From Pseudomonas graminis (GTDB taxonomy: Bacteria; Pseudomonadota; Gammaproteobacteria; Pseudomonadales; Pseudomonadaceae), in NCBI RefSeq assembly GCF_001705435.1, contig NZ_MDEN01000055.1:124001-188000 (forward strand): a stretch of 64,000 bases of DNA. Direction: 5' to 3'. Under the pieces are notes generated by a model. The model was not told where the DNA came from. It made no database searches and saw only the letters and a list, made by a program, of their open reading frames with translations. The position numbers and the translations under genes were made by a program. How positions within the stretch are numbered: position 1 is the first letter of the stretch; every line of letters begins with the position of its first letter. This document shows, in pieces, positions 44,845-54,274 of this stretch.

Positions 44845-45372
44845 TTAATCAGGAGTTCCCAGATCCATTGATCTGAATCGGCGGAACTCGATAAAAAGGT
44901 AGTACATCGCGAACAGGCACAAGCCAGAGAATGCCAGCAGGCTCCATTCAGGCAAGCTGATGCCGAACAGCGACCAGTTGATCTCGGAGCACCCTGCACT
45001 TCCCGCCAGCACCATCGCCATGACCTTCAGGTAGGGCTGTGTTTCCGTCAGGTAGTGAAGGTTTTCAATGCATGCGGCCATGTTCTCGGGTGGCGAAGCC
45101 TGCAACCAGACCTGACGTGCCGCGACGCTCGCCCCCAAAGCGGAAGACAGTAAAAGAAAGCCGGCGTAGACACGCCAGCCAGATTTGCCCGGCGCGTGCA
45201 GCGCGGCGAGCAGGCACACACCCGCCGATATCGCCATGAGCACACGCTGAAGCAGACACATCGGGCACGGCGCCGCATCAACGACAGGGCCGAGATAAAC
45301 CGTCGCTCCTACAATCGATGCGCAGGCCAGAAACGCCAGAGAGAACAGGGAGCGCGTACGAGCCAGCTGCAT
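44845..45372 (-). CDS. dsbB: disulfide bond formation protein B
   Basis: The 175-residue quinone reductase reoxidises DsbA using ubiquinone. Four membrane segments are visible, with periplasmic active-site cysteines C36 and C39 (CPMC) and the second pair C101 and C128, spaced as in DsbB. It is the DsbH-like copy that sits beside algQ in pseudomonads, and the genome may have another. It has its own upstream region of about 200 bases. Confidence 0.9.
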   Translation of the reverse strand: MQLARTRSLFSLAFLACASIVGATVYLGPVVDAAPCPMCLLQRVLMAISAGVCLLAALHAPGKSGWRVYAGFLLLSSALGASVAARQVWLQASPPENMAACIENLHYLTETQPYLKVMAMVLAGSAGCSEINWSLFGISLPEWSLLAFSGLCLFAMYYLFIEFRRFRSMDLGTPD

Positions 45373-45576
45373 GGAAAATCCGTAACAAAAGACGAAGGCG
45401 GCTACGGTAGAGGAAAGCGCGAGTCGCTTTCAAGGCACCCAACGGAGGATATTTCTTTGTTGATGTAGGTAAATCCCGACGCCGTGTTTAAGACGTTATA
45501 CCGGTAGCCCGGAGATCCTCCCAACAAGCCACACCAAGCACAGAAACGTCCTACACAAATCTGCGAATCAGACGCA

Positions 45577-45602
45577 GAAGAGGCCCGCTAGCGGGCCTCT
45601 TC
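45577..45602. terminator. 26-base perfect palindrome downstream of hemY
   Basis: GAAGAGGCCCGC-TA-GCGGGCCTCTTC has 12-base arms and is positioned right after the hemY stop on the minus strand. The trailing T run is short, so termination could be partly Rho-assisted. Confidence 0.7.
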
Positions 45603-45623
45603 ACGTTAACGTCTGACTTCAGT

Positions 45624-46871
45624 CTAAACGCGTGTCAGTGCTGGCAAAGGACGTGCGAGCAAACGCTCGTCCAGCAGACCCAGGCCTTCCTGAAACAGCT
45701 GATTGCTGCGATCGGTCTCACCCAGTTGCGCAAGCAGACGGGCCAGTTCGGCACAGGCTTCAGGGTTTCGCTGCAACCTCAGACTCGACTCGAGATAGTC
45801 GCGGGCTTTACCCCACAAACTGCTTTGAAGGCACAGACGGCCCAGGGTCAACAGCAAGCCTGGATCATCAGTATGGCTTTTCAGCCAGCCTTCAGCGGTC
45901 TGCAGTTGCTTGCCAGGATCGGCGCCACGCACCAGTCCATACAACCGAGCGAGGTGGGTGTTGTAGTCGCGTTTCATGGCCGTGCGCAAGACTTCCTCAG
46001 CCTGCACATCGGCGCCCAGACGACGCAGTTGTTCGGCGTACGCCAATACCAGCGCGGGCTCTTGGCGCTGAGCCGAAGTCAGTTGCTGCCAGGCGTTTTC
46101 CAGCGACGGCAGACCCGTGGCGACGTTATCACCGTCGGATTCACGATGGGCCGCCAGCGAGAGATTTTCACCCCAGGCGCGTCGCTCCAGTTCAGCCAGT
46201 TCTTGCGCCGGAAGCACCTTGTCTTTTCGCAGCTCCGGCATCAGCCGAATCAACTCTGCCCACTCACCGCGTTCGCGGTACAGACGCTGCAACTGGCGCA
46301 ATACCTGCGGGTTATGCGGATGGCGTTCTTGCATGGCCTGCAGGGTCACCAACGCTCCGTCGAGATCACCGCGGTCCACCTGCAGTTGCGCGTGGCTCAA
46401 GGCAATGGCGAGCTCGGCAGGCGGCTGACGCTCAAGCGCGCGCTCAAGCAAATTGTCGCTTTCCTCGTAACGACCCTGCTCGTTCGCTGCCCGAGCGGCG
46501 CCGAGGTAATACAGCAGTGGCTGACGCTCCGCCTCGGCGGCACGATGCAAGTTGCGTTGCGCGCTGGCCCAGCGCCCTTCGGCGAGGTCCATCTGGCCTT
46601 GCTCGATCGCGTTCTGAACGCGACGGCTGCGGTTGCGACGCGACCAGGGATTGACCACCCCGCCGGAGGTCGTCAGCAACGTAATGACGACTCGCACCAG
46701 CCACAAAATGAACAGGACGGCGACGAGCAACGCCAGCGCTGCCCAGATGCTCGACTCGTAGCGGAAAGTGTCGTAGGAAATAAGCACGTAGCCCGCATGG
46801 CGGGAGATCGCGACGCCTATCAGCGCCGCCGCCACAACCAACACGAAGAGGATGACGTAAGCGCGCTTCAT
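45624..46871 (-). CDS. hemY: heme biosynthesis protein HemY
   Basis: The 415-residue inner-membrane protein has two N-terminal helices (VILFVLVVAALIGVAI and AALALLVAVLFILWLV) and a long TPR-rich cytoplasmic region with repeats like EQGRYEESDNLLERALE and HPHNPQVLRQLQRLYRERGEW. It lies after hemX with an ATGA overlap and is the last gene of hemC-hemD-hemX-hemY. Despite its name it is not the oxidase of late haem synthesis; its precise role is unknown. Confidence 0.94.
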   Translation of the reverse strand: MKRAYVILFVLVVAAALIGVAISRHAGYVLISYDTFRYESSIWAALALLVAVLFILWLVRVVITLLTTSGGVVNPWSRRNRSRRVQNAIEQGQMDLAEGRWASAQRNLHRAAEAERQPLLYYLGAARAANEQGRYEESDNLLERALERQPPAELAIALSHAQLQVDRGDLDGALVTLQAMQERHPHNPQVLRQLQRLYRERGEWAELIRLMPELRKDKVLPAQELAELERRAWGENLSLAAHRESDGDNVATGLPSLENAWQQLTSAQRQEPALVLAYAEQLRRLGADVQAEEVLRTAMKRDYNTHLARLYGLVRGADPGKQLQTAEGWLKSHTDDPGLLLTLGRLCLQSSLWGKARDYLESSLRLQRNPEACAELARLLAQLGETDRSNQLFQEGLGLLDERLLARPLPALTRV

Positions 46872-48010
46872 GGCTGCTTCCCAGGCTGCGCCTCATCAGT
46901 GCGTTTCTCCAGCGCACCGCCAACAGGCGTATGGCGCTGCTCGAGGTAGGCCTGAACCGCAGCCAGACTTTGTGTCAGATCAGGGGTGGCGACTGAAACC
47001 GGCTGTTTGCCCAACTCATCCAGACGCTGGCCGAGGGCTTTGCTCTGCTGGTTGTCGCGATTGAAATTGTCGTCCAGGACGCTGCGCGCCTCGGCCATGG
47101 CTTTTTCGTAGACCGGGCCCTGACCGTTGAGCGCCGCCCATTGCGCCTGCTCGATCGCCAGGCTCAACGCCAGACGGACTTGGGTCAGGCTCTGACCTGC
47201 CAGCAACGGCCGGATATTTTTGTCCGCATGAAAATCGATGCGCACGAACTGGGAGATCTTGTCCCACCACTTGGCCCAGTAGCTGTCCTCGCTGCCATCG
47301 GTCAGACCGAACAGCGAGTCGCCCTTGTCCTTGTATTCCGGCGCCAGCTCATTTAGCTGCGCGACTTGCTCACGCACTGCCGCTAGTTGCAGGAACAAAC
47401 CCGTGCGATCCGGCTGATCGACACTGCGCAGCGCAGTGAGGCTTTTGGCCAATTGCTCGCGGGCGGCGAATGCGCCGGGATCATCCTGCTCGCGCAGGAT
47501 CTCGTCAGCGCCCTGCACCAGCGCTGCAGCACTGTTGACGTCTTGCAGCGCAGAGAGCCTCAGGCTCGCCAGGCGCAGCAAATGCTCCGCCTCGGCGAGA
47601 CGCCAGTCCTTGCGGCTGGCACCGAGTACAGTTTCTACACGCTGGCTCAGGCGCTGCTGATCACCCTGCAACTGCGTGACGAGGCGACGGCGAGCTTCCA
47701 GCTCTTCAGCCGGTGGCAGTTGTGCCAGGCGTACGGCGATTTGCTGTTCGCTCTGCTTGAGGGCTTGAGTCTGAGAGCCGATGTCCTGCAACTGCCCCAA
47801 CTGCTCCTGGTGACCGGCCTGCATGGCGCGCAGTTGCCAAACGCTCCAGCCGCCAACGGCAACACCCGCTGCGCCCAGCAACAGCGCCAGTATGGCGAGC
47901 CCGTTGCTGCTTCGGCGATTCGACGGTTCTTTGTACGCTGGATCCGGCAGCGGCTCAGGTTTGGCCAGTACCGGTTCAACGTCATCTTTTGGCAAGACTG
48001 TTTCGCTCAC
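46868..48010 (-). CDS. hemX: HemX-like protein (uroporphyrinogen-III methyltransferase family name)
   Basis: The 380-residue protein starts at GTG 48008-48010, with AAAGGA upstream. A Pro-rich acidic N-terminus is followed by one membrane helix (LAILALLLGAAGVAVGGWSVW), then a long helical, coiled-coil-rich periplasmic part. It lacks the SAM-binding fold of true methyltransferases, so the inherited enzyme name is doubtful. Its stop overlaps hemY by ATGA. A 49-base gap separates it from hemD. Confidence 0.92.
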   Translation of the reverse strand: MSETVLPKDDVEPVLAKPEPLPDPAYKEPSNRRSSNGLAILALLLGAAGVAVGGWSVWQLRAMQAGHQEQLGQLQDIGSQTQALKQSEQQIAVRLAQLPPAEELEARRRLVTQLQGDQQRLSQRVETVLGASRKDWRLAEAEHLLRLASLRLSALQDVNSAAALVQGADEILREQDDPGAFAAREQLAKSLTALRSVDQPDRTGLFLQLAAVREQVAQLNELAPEYKDKGDSLFGLTDGSEDSYWAKWWDKISQFVRIDFHADKNIRPLLAGQSLTQVRLALSLAIEQAQWAALNGQGPVYEKAMAEARSVLDDNFNRDNQQSKALGQRLDELGKQPVSVATPDLTQSLAAVQAYLEQRHTPVGGALEKRTDEAQPGKQP

Positions 48011-48059
48011 GTGTCCATCCTTTGCATTTTGGGCGTCGCGTAATCCGACTGATCGACCA

Positions 48060-48833
48060 TTACGCCTGTGAGGCAGGCGCGGTGTATCCGCGCAATGCTG
48101 CCAGCAAGGCCGGGGCGCTGGCGCCACGGCAGTCCACTACGTCAAGAGCCCCGGCAGCACGCGCCATTTCAGCGACCCGGGGGCTCGGTACAAACAAAGG
48201 CATCTGCGCAAGCGTAGGCCAGGCATCGCCCGCCAGCTCACGCAGATGCTCGAAACCCTGTCCACTGCTGACCACCAGCCCATTCAAGCGTTCCGCTCTA
48301 ACCGTGTCGGGCAGCACGAAAGCCGGGTATTGCGGCAGGTGGCGACGATACAGCGGCAGGTAATCAACCATCACACCACGCTCCCGCAACCGCTCGGCCA
48401 ACAGCTCGCGCCCTTCTTCGCCGCGCATGATCAGCACTTTGGGGTCGTAGCCCGAGACAGCTTGTTGAAACTGCGGCAGGTCGAGTAGCGCTTCGCTGTC
48501 GTCGCCGTGCTCGGGGAAGAACACGTGCAGACCATAGTCATCGAGGATTTGCGCGGTTGCAGCGCCGACGGTGAACCACTTCTGCATCGGCGGCTGCGGC
48601 CAGACTTCGTCAAGCATCGCCAGCCCAAGGCGCGCGGCCGGCTTGCTGACGACGATAACGGCGCAATACGCAGCCAGGTCGTAGATGATTGAACGGTTGG
48701 CTTCTGAAACTGGCAGAGGCTCGATCTCGAGCAACGGCAGGCTGGCGCCGTACACGCCGACCTCAGCCAGCGTCTGCGCGAGGGCCTGCGACTCTTCAGC
48801 AGGACGCGTGAGCAGCAAACGCCAGGCCTTCAC
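48060..48833 (-). CDS. hemD: uroporphyrinogen-III synthase
   Basis: HemD cyclises hydroxymethylbilane and inverts ring D to make uroporphyrinogen III. From GTG 48831-48833 the product is 257 residues. The start [19 protein letters not shown] and the closing segment [21 protein letters not shown] are typical. The GTG overlaps the hemC TGA (GTGA), so translation is coupled to hemC. Sequence conservation is naturally low in this family. Confidence 0.93.
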   Translation of the reverse strand: MKAWRLLLTRPAEESQALAQTLAEVGVYGASLPLLEIEPLPVSEANRSIIYDLAAYCAVIVVSKPAARLGLAMLDEVWPQPPMQKWFTVGAATAQILDDYGLHVFFPEHGDDSEALLDLPQFQQAVSGYDPKVLIMRGEEGRELLAERLRERGVMVDYLPLYRRHLPQYPAFVLPDTVRAERLNGLVVSSGQGFEHLRELAGDAWPTLAQMPLFVPSPRVAEMARAAGALDVVDCRGASAPALLAALRGYTAPASQA

Positions 48834-49771
48834 TCGTCGTCTGCCTCGCCATACACAGCTTTGAGAATCTTCGCCGCGCCTTGGTCCAGCAGCGCTTCGG
48901 CGACTTGTACGCCCAGCGTCTGGGCATCGACTTGTGGCGCGCGCGCTTCGGCGTGGAGCAGCACTGTGCCGGAGGGATCGCCTACCAGACCGCGCAACCA
49001 CAGTTGCTCGCCTTCCAGCACGGCATAACAGGCGATCGGCACCTGGCAACCACCGTTGAGGTGCTTGTTGAGCGCGCGCTCGGCGGTGACCCGCACGGCG
49101 GTATCATCATGGTGCAACGGGGCAAGCAAGGCATGCACTTCGATATCGACGCTGCGGCATTCAATGCCCACCGCGCCCTGCCCGCCAGCTGGCAAGCTGT
49201 GGTCGATGCTGATTGGGGCCGTAATGCGCTCTTCGAAACCCAGGCGGATCAGGCCAGCAGCGGCAAGGATGATCGCGTCGTACTCACCTGCATCCAGCTT
49301 GGCGAGGCGTGTATTGACGTTGCCGCGCAGAAACCGGATTTGCAAGTCAGGCCGACGCGCCAGCAACTGAGCCTGCCGACGCAGGCTCGACGTCCCGACA
49401 ACGGCGCCGGCGGGCAACTCATCGAGACTGGCATAGGTATTGGAAACGAAGGCGTCGCGCGGGTCTTCGCGTTCGCAGATACAGAACAGCCCGAGCCCTT
49501 GGGGGAAGTCCATCGGGACGTCTTTCATCGAGTGAACGGCGATGTCGGCTCTGTGCTCCATCAGGGCTGTTTCCAGTTCCTTGACGAACAGACCCTTGCC
49601 GCCGATCTTCGACAGCGGCGAATCCAGTAGCTTGTCGCCGCGGCTGACCATCGGCACCAGTGTCACGATCAGGCCGGGATGCGCCTGCTCCAGACGCGCC
49701 TTGACGTACTCGGCTTGCCAGAGGGCCAGAGCGCTTTTGCGGGTGGCGATGCGGATTTCGCGAGAAGACAT
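48830..49771 (-). CDS. hemC: porphobilinogen deaminase (hydroxymethylbilane synthase)
   Basis: This enzyme assembles four porphobilinogens into hydroxymethylbilane. It is 313 residues long, with [20 protein letters not shown] at the start and [18 protein letters not shown] in the centre. The dipyrromethane-carrying cysteine is C242 in [12 protein letters not shown]. It is the first gene of hemC-hemD-hemX-hemY and lies downstream of algR in the same direction, across 160 bases. Confidence 0.97.
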   Translation of the reverse strand: MSSREIRIATRKSALALWQAEYVKARLEQAHPGLIVTLVPMVSRGDKLLDSPLSKIGGKGLFVKELETALMEHRADIAVHSMKDVPMDFPQGLGLFCICEREDPRDAFVSNTYASLDELPAGAVVGTSSLRRQAQLLARRPDLQIRFLRGNVNTRLAKLDAGEYDAIILAAAGLIRLGFEERITAPISIDHSLPAGGQGAVGIECRSVDIEVHALLAPLHHDDTAVRVTAERALNKHLNGGCQVPIACYAVLEGEQLWLRGLVGDPSGTVLLHAEARAPQVDAQTLGVQVAEALLDQGAAKILKAVYGEADDE

Positions 49772-49931
49772 GAACCGGTCCGTACTGAGTGAATGCGGCG
49801 AATAATAACAGCTCGGCCAGATCGGGCCGACTGACTGTATTCAATCTGCGCGCATCATGATCTCAATCAACCTGCGGACGCCATGCGACGGCGTGTCGCC
49901 CGCATCCCGGCATGCTCCTCGCGGCACACGC

Positions 49932-50678
49932 TTACAACTGTTGCATCATCTTGCGCACACCGGCAACGTGCCGGCGGCTGACGATCAACGCATCGCCATT
50001 GAGCCCTTTCAGGAACAACTGGAAATGGCCCAGCGGCGTGCGCTGCAGGCGTTCGATGCGTTCCCGGGCAACCAGCGCGTTGCGGTGGATGCGTACGAAA
50101 CGGTCGCCGAATTCATCTTCCAGGGCTTTAAGCGGTTCATCCAGCAGCACTTCGCCGCCCTCGTGGCGCAGGGTCACGTACTTGTGATCAGCGATGAAAT
50201 AGATCACCTCGGACAACGGGATCAGCTCAATGCCCTTTCGGGTACGTGCACTGATGTGGCTCCGCGGACCAGTGCCGCTTTCCGCAGCAGGCCGCGTCAT
50301 CGCTGCCAGTTGCACACGGTTTGGCCGCTCGGCTTTGCGCAGCGCCTCCAGCAAGTGCTCGGGGCGAACCGGTTTGACCAGATACCCCACGGCGCTAACC
50401 TGGAAGGCCTCCAGCGCAAATTCATCGTGGGCCGTGCAGAACACGACGGCAGGCGGGGTGTCGCGCTCGCACAATTTTGCCGCCACCTGAAGTCCATCCA
50501 GGCCAGGCATGCGGATATCCAGCAACACCACGTCGGGTTTCAAATTTTCAATCAGCTGCAATGCTTCTTCGCCATTTGTGGCGCTGGGTTCCAGAACCTT
50601 GTAACCCTCGAGCTCACTTACCATACGGCTCAGGCGGTCTCGGGCTAGGGGTTCGTCATCAACGATCAGGACATTCAT
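49932..50678 (-). CDS. algR: LytTR response regulator AlgR
   Basis: The 248-residue regulator has an N-terminal receiver with phospho-acceptor D54 (DVVLLDIRMPGLDG) and a C-terminal LytTR DNA-binding domain (residues about 140-240; KYVTLRHEGGEVLLDEPLKALE and FVRIHRNALVARERIERLQR). In P. aeruginosa AlgR controls alginate, twitching and virulence genes. Its start overlaps the algZ stop by ATGA, so kinase and regulator are co-translated. Confidence 0.95.
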   Translation of the reverse strand: MNVLIVDDEPLARDRLSRMVSELEGYKVLEPSATNGEEALQLIENLKPDVVLLDIRMPGLDGLQVAAKLCERDTPPAVVFCTAHDEFALEAFQVSAVGYLVKPVRPEHLLEALRKAERPNRVQLAAMTRPAAESGTGPRSHISARTRKGIELIPLSEVIYFIADHKYVTLRHEGGEVLLDEPLKALEDEFGDRFVRIHRNALVARERIERLQRTPLGHFQLFLKGLNGDALIVSRRHVAGVRKMMQQL

Positions 50679-51757
50679 ATAGCTCTGGCTTCCTGCGTGA
50701 GTCTCGCACAAGGATAGCGTAGACAGGTGAAGTGACGACCGTCTCGGCGCTCCACGCTCAGACTGGCGAGGGGGCCGAAAAGTGCCGTGAGTCGAGCGCC
50801 GATGTTTGCCAGGGCCTGCTGAGTGCCGCCTGGATTTTGTCGTAAGACGACCTCATCGTAAGGATTACTGACGCGCAATATAAATACTCCCCGTTCGTAG
50901 TCCGCCTCAACTCTGACCACGCCGCCTTCAACACGGGGCGCGATGCCGTAAATCAACGCGTTTTCCAATAATGGCTGCAAGGTTAGCTGGGGAATTGGCA
51001 AGTCGTCGGGAATTGCACTAACGGCCCAGTCCAACTGTAGACGCTCGCCAAGTCGATATTGCTCAATCGATAAATAGCGTTTCGCCAATTCAAGCTCTTC
51101 GCGCCATGTCGTGAGGCTGCCGGGCTTGCCCAGACTGGCCCGAAACAGGTCGGACAGATCAAGCACCGCTTGCTCCGCTTTGACCGGATCGCTGGTGACC
51201 AGGCTGGCAATGCTGTTGAGCGTATTAAACAGAAAGTGCGGACGGATACGCGCCTGCAAGGACTCGATCCTGGCCTGAAGCTCGGCCTGCTGCTGTTTGC
51301 GCCACTGACTCTGCAGGTAAAAGTACCGCAGCATCAGCGCGGACATGATCAAGGCGATCAAGGCGTAGCGCAGGTACCGTTCGACGACGCCATCGAACGA
51401 GGTGGGCGGATTCACCTGGTAGTAGTCAGTCACGGCGGTGCACATCAGCGTCACGGCCACCACCAGCAGACAACCGATGCAGCCGGCCACACCGGCACGC
51501 AGGCGCGCCAGCCAGGGCCGCAAGCCACACAGCAGCGCGGCGGACAACAGCACGATCCACTGCACGAAAAGAGAAATCAGCGCCAGCCGTACCCAGTCGA
51601 AATCCGGCTGCATGGGTTCGATGAGCACAAGCACGAAGACCAGCAACTCCGCCAGCACGACCAGCATCAGCAACGCCTGGGGCAGACACAGTTCCGGGAG
51701 GAAAAACTCTTTGCCGGGCGCACTGCTCTGCCCCGGTTGTTTGCGCTCGTTCTGCAT
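50675..51757 (-). CDS. algZ: sensor histidine kinase AlgZ/FimS
   Basis: The 360-residue membrane kinase of the LytS type partners AlgR. Four membrane helices (residues about 25-145) are followed by a kinase domain with the phosphorylated H174 in RIRPHFLFNTLNSIASL. The C-terminal ATP-binding region is reduced compared with standard kinases (PQLTLQPLLENALIYGI). It starts at ATG 51755-51757, and its promoter region faces argH across about 145 bases. Confidence 0.93.
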   Translation of the reverse strand: MQNERKQPGQSSAPGKEFFLPELCLPQALLMLVVLAELLVFVLVLIEPMQPDFDWVRLALISLFVQWIVLLSAALLCGLRPWLARLRAGVAGCIGCLLVVAVTLMCTAVTDYYQVNPPTSFDGVVERYLRYALIALIMSALMLRYFYLQSQWRKQQQAELQARIESLQARIRPHFLFNTLNSIASLVTSDPVKAEQAVLDLSDLFRASLGKPGSLTTWREELELAKRYLSIEQYRLGERLQLDWAVSAIPDDLPIPQLTLQPLLENALIYGIAPRVEGGVVRVEADYERGVFILRVSNPYDEVVLRQNPGGTQQALANIGARLTALFGPLASLSVERRDGRHFTCLRYPCARLTQEARAI

Positions 51758-51903
51758 GGCCGCCAGTCTCTTCGCTCATACCGTTGCGGGCAAGCCGCCG
51801 GGGATAAATAAACGGCAATGCTGTTATCATCGCCCGCGTCTTTAGAATCGGCCGGCGCCGGTTTTTCATCAGTTTCAGCCACCAGTACAGCAGCGAGCGA
51901 ATC

Positions 51904-53298
51904 ATGAGCACCGACAAGACCAACCAGTCCTGGGGCGGCCGCTTCAGTGAACCCGTCGACGCCTTCGTCGCACGCTTCACCGCCTCCGTCACCTTCGATC
52001 AGCGCCTTTATCGCCACGACATCATGGGCTCGGTTGCCCACGCCACGATGCTGGCCAAGGTCGGTGTGCTCACCGACGCCGAGCGCGACACCATCATCGA
52101 CGGGCTGAAGAGCATTCAGGGCGAGATCGAAGCCGGCACATTCGACTGGCGCGTGGACCTCGAAGACGTGCACATGAATATCGAAGCGCGCCTGACCGAC
52201 CGCATCGGTGTCACCGGTAAAAAACTGCACACCGGGCGCAGCCGCAACGATCAGGTGGCCACTGACATCCGCCTGTGGTTGCGCGATGAAATCGACCTGA
52301 TTCTGGCTGAGATCACCCGCTTGCAAGAAGGCCTGCTGGGGCTGGCCGAGCGCGAAGCCGAGACCATCATGCCGGGCTTCACTCACCTGCAGACCGCGCA
52401 ACCGGTGACCTTCGGTCACCACATGCTGGCGTGGTTCGAAATGCTCAGCCGTGATTTCGAGCGTCTGGTGGATTGCCGCAAACGCACCAACCGCATGCCC
52501 CTGGGCAGCGCCGCGCTGGCCGGCACCACGTACCCGATCGACCGCGAGCTGACCTGCCAGCTGCTGGGTTTCGAAGCCGTCAGCGGCAACTCGCTGGACA
52601 GCGTCTCCGATCGCGACTTCGCCATCGAATTCTGCTCCGCCGCGAGTATCGCGATGATGCACCTGTCGCGCTTCTCCGAAGAGCTGGTGCTGTGGACCAG
52701 CGCGCAATTCCAGTTCATCGACCTGCCTGATCGCTTCTGCACCGGCAGCTCGATCATGCCGCAAAAGAAAAACCCGGATGTGCCCGAGCTGGTCCGTGGC
52801 AAAAGCGGCCGCGTATTCGGCGCTCTGATGGGCCTGCTGACCTTGATGAAGGGCCAGCCGCTGGCCTACAACAAGGACAATCAGGAAGACAAGGAGCCGC
52901 TGTTCGACGCTGCCGACACCTTGCGCGACTCGCTGCGTGCCTTCGCCGACATGATCCCGGCGATCAAGCCGAAGCACGCCATGATGCGCGAGGCCGCGCT
53001 GCGTGGCTTCTCCACGGCAACCGACTTGGCCGACTATCTGGTCCGCCGTGGCCTGCCGTTCCGTGATTGCCACGAGATCGTGGGTCACGCGGTAAAGCAT
53101 GGCGTTGAGACCGGCAAGGATCTGGCCGAGATGACCCTGGACGAGCTGCGTCAGTTCAGCGACCAGATCGAACAGGATGTCTTCGCAGTGCTGACGCTCG
53201 AAGGTTCGGTCAATGCCCGCAACCACATCGGCGGCACGGCGCCGGAGCAGGTCAAGGCCGCGGTTGCGCGCGGCCGGCATTTGCTCGCCACCCGCTAA
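51904..53298 (+). CDS. argH: argininosuccinate lyase
   Basis: ArgH makes arginine and fumarate from argininosuccinate, the last step of arginine synthesis. The 464 residues show the fumarase/aspartase superfamily signature [16 protein letters not shown] near residue 280, the start [17 protein letters not shown] and [16 protein letters not shown]. It stands divergent from algZ. Confidence 0.97.
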   Translation: MSTDKTNQSWGGRFSEPVDAFVARFTASVTFDQRLYRHDIMGSVAHATMLAKVGVLTDAERDTIIDGLKSIQGEIEAGTFDWRVDLEDVHMNIEARLTDRIGVTGKKLHTGRSRNDQVATDIRLWLRDEIDLILAEITRLQEGLLGLAEREAETIMPGFTHLQTAQPVTFGHHMLAWFEMLSRDFERLVDCRKRTNRMPLGSAALAGTTYPIDRELTCQLLGFEAVSGNSLDSVSDRDFAIEFCSAASIAMMHLSRFSEELVLWTSAQFQFIDLPDRFCTGSSIMPQKKNPDVPELVRGKSGRVFGALMGLLTLMKGQPLAYNKDNQEDKEPLFDAADTLRDSLRAFADMIPAIKPKHAMMREAALRGFSTATDLADYLVRRGLPFRDCHEIVGHAVKHGVETGKDLAEMTLDELRQFSDQIEQDVFAVLTLEGSVNARNHIGGTAPEQVKAAVARGRHLLATR

Positions 53299-53361
53299 AC
53301 CCATAAACGGCGTCGCCCGGTGCCGGCGATGCCATTCAATTGGCAGGACATCGAGAACGAC

Positions 53362-53655
53362 ATGAGCGACAACATTGAAATCGACGACGAAGAGTTCGCT
53401 GAAGCGACGCTGATTGAAGCCATCGAAAATCAGATCGAGAGCGACAACCCCCCAGCGGCCAAAGCCACCTACAACAAGCTGACTCTGGTGGGCATCGAGC
53501 GCGAAGAAATTCTGCAGATGATGGCCCACATTCTGGCGCTGGAGATCGACGGGATCCTGGCCGAAGATCGTCCGTTCAATACCGTCTGGTACGAAGCGGC
53601 CCTGCGCGCACTGCCCGACATGCCGCCGGGCGTGCGACTGGCGGAAGACGAGTAA
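53362..53655 (+). CDS. small acidic conserved hypothetical protein
   Basis: The 97-residue protein starts at ATG 53362 (MSDNIEIDDEEFAEATLIEA), preferred to an in-frame ATG at 53320 that would add 14 residues. It is acidic and mostly helical, with a conserved-looking core YNKLTLVGIEREEILQMMAH and a C-terminal WYEAALRALPDMPPG. It follows argH by 63 bases and may be co-transcribed. No function is recognised. Confidence 0.78.
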   Translation: MSDNIEIDDEEFAEATLIEAIENQIESDNPPAAKATYNKLTLVGIEREEILQMMAHILALEIDGILAEDRPFNTVWYEAALRALPDMPPGVRLAEDE

Positions 53656-53825
53656 AACCCGCCCAACATGCCGGTCGCTCAACCGACCTGACGACCGGCC
53701 AGATACTTTCTGCAAAATCCCCAGACCTGACTACACTCCAAAGGCCTCGCTGCCGCATGGCGATGGGGCCGTCACGCCTGCGATTCCGATCGCGGTGTAT
53801 CCACTGGAAAAAGTCTGGAGCACCT

Positions 53826-54077
53826 ATGTCGTTTACCCCTGAATTGGTTGCCGAGCTGGAAATCCTGTCGCTGTTCAATCTGAGCAACACTAAAGAGGGA
53901 CTGAAGGTCCACCACCATTCCGCGGCTCCCACAGCCATCGCTGCCGCCCAACGACTCTTCGACAAAGGCCTCACCACGCAACACGACGGAGGCTATTTGA
54001 CCAGCCTGGGTCTTGATGCCGCCGACCACGCTCAATCGCTGCTGCTCATTCTTGCCACCAGCCAGGAAGCTGCCTGA
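53826..54077 (+). CDS. TIGR02647 family small protein
   Basis: The 83-residue protein begins at ATG 53826 (MSFTPELVAELEILSLFNL) with GGAG seven to eight bases upstream. It has a helical N-terminus and a short winged region with LFDKGLTTQHDGGYLT. Family members are annotated as possible DNA-binding proteins, which is unproven. It stands between argH and cyaA. Confidence 0.85.
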   Translation: MSFTPELVAELEILSLFNLSNTKEGLKVHHHSAAPTAIAAAQRLFDKGLTTQHDGGYLTSLGLDAADHAQSLLLILATSQEAA

Positions 54078-54274
54078 CGTCGTCCTCGCGAAACCTTTGC
54101 CTGGACGCATCAAATAAAGGTTTCGCGAATCCTCCATTTCAACGATGCTGCGCCGATAAAATAATGGCGCCATAAAAAAGACGTTCCATCGAGCCGCGAA
54201 GGCCCGACGCCCGTTGTCTTGATTATCGCTACACCTTCACTCCATGCAGTGCCGCCCGCCGGCTTCGAGTCGCG

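Noticed and set aside
51667..53715. A 682-codon open frame on the minus strand, opposite argH
   Set aside because: It is antisense to a certain argH and to its neighbours and has no family resemblance; long shadow frames are expected at this GC content.
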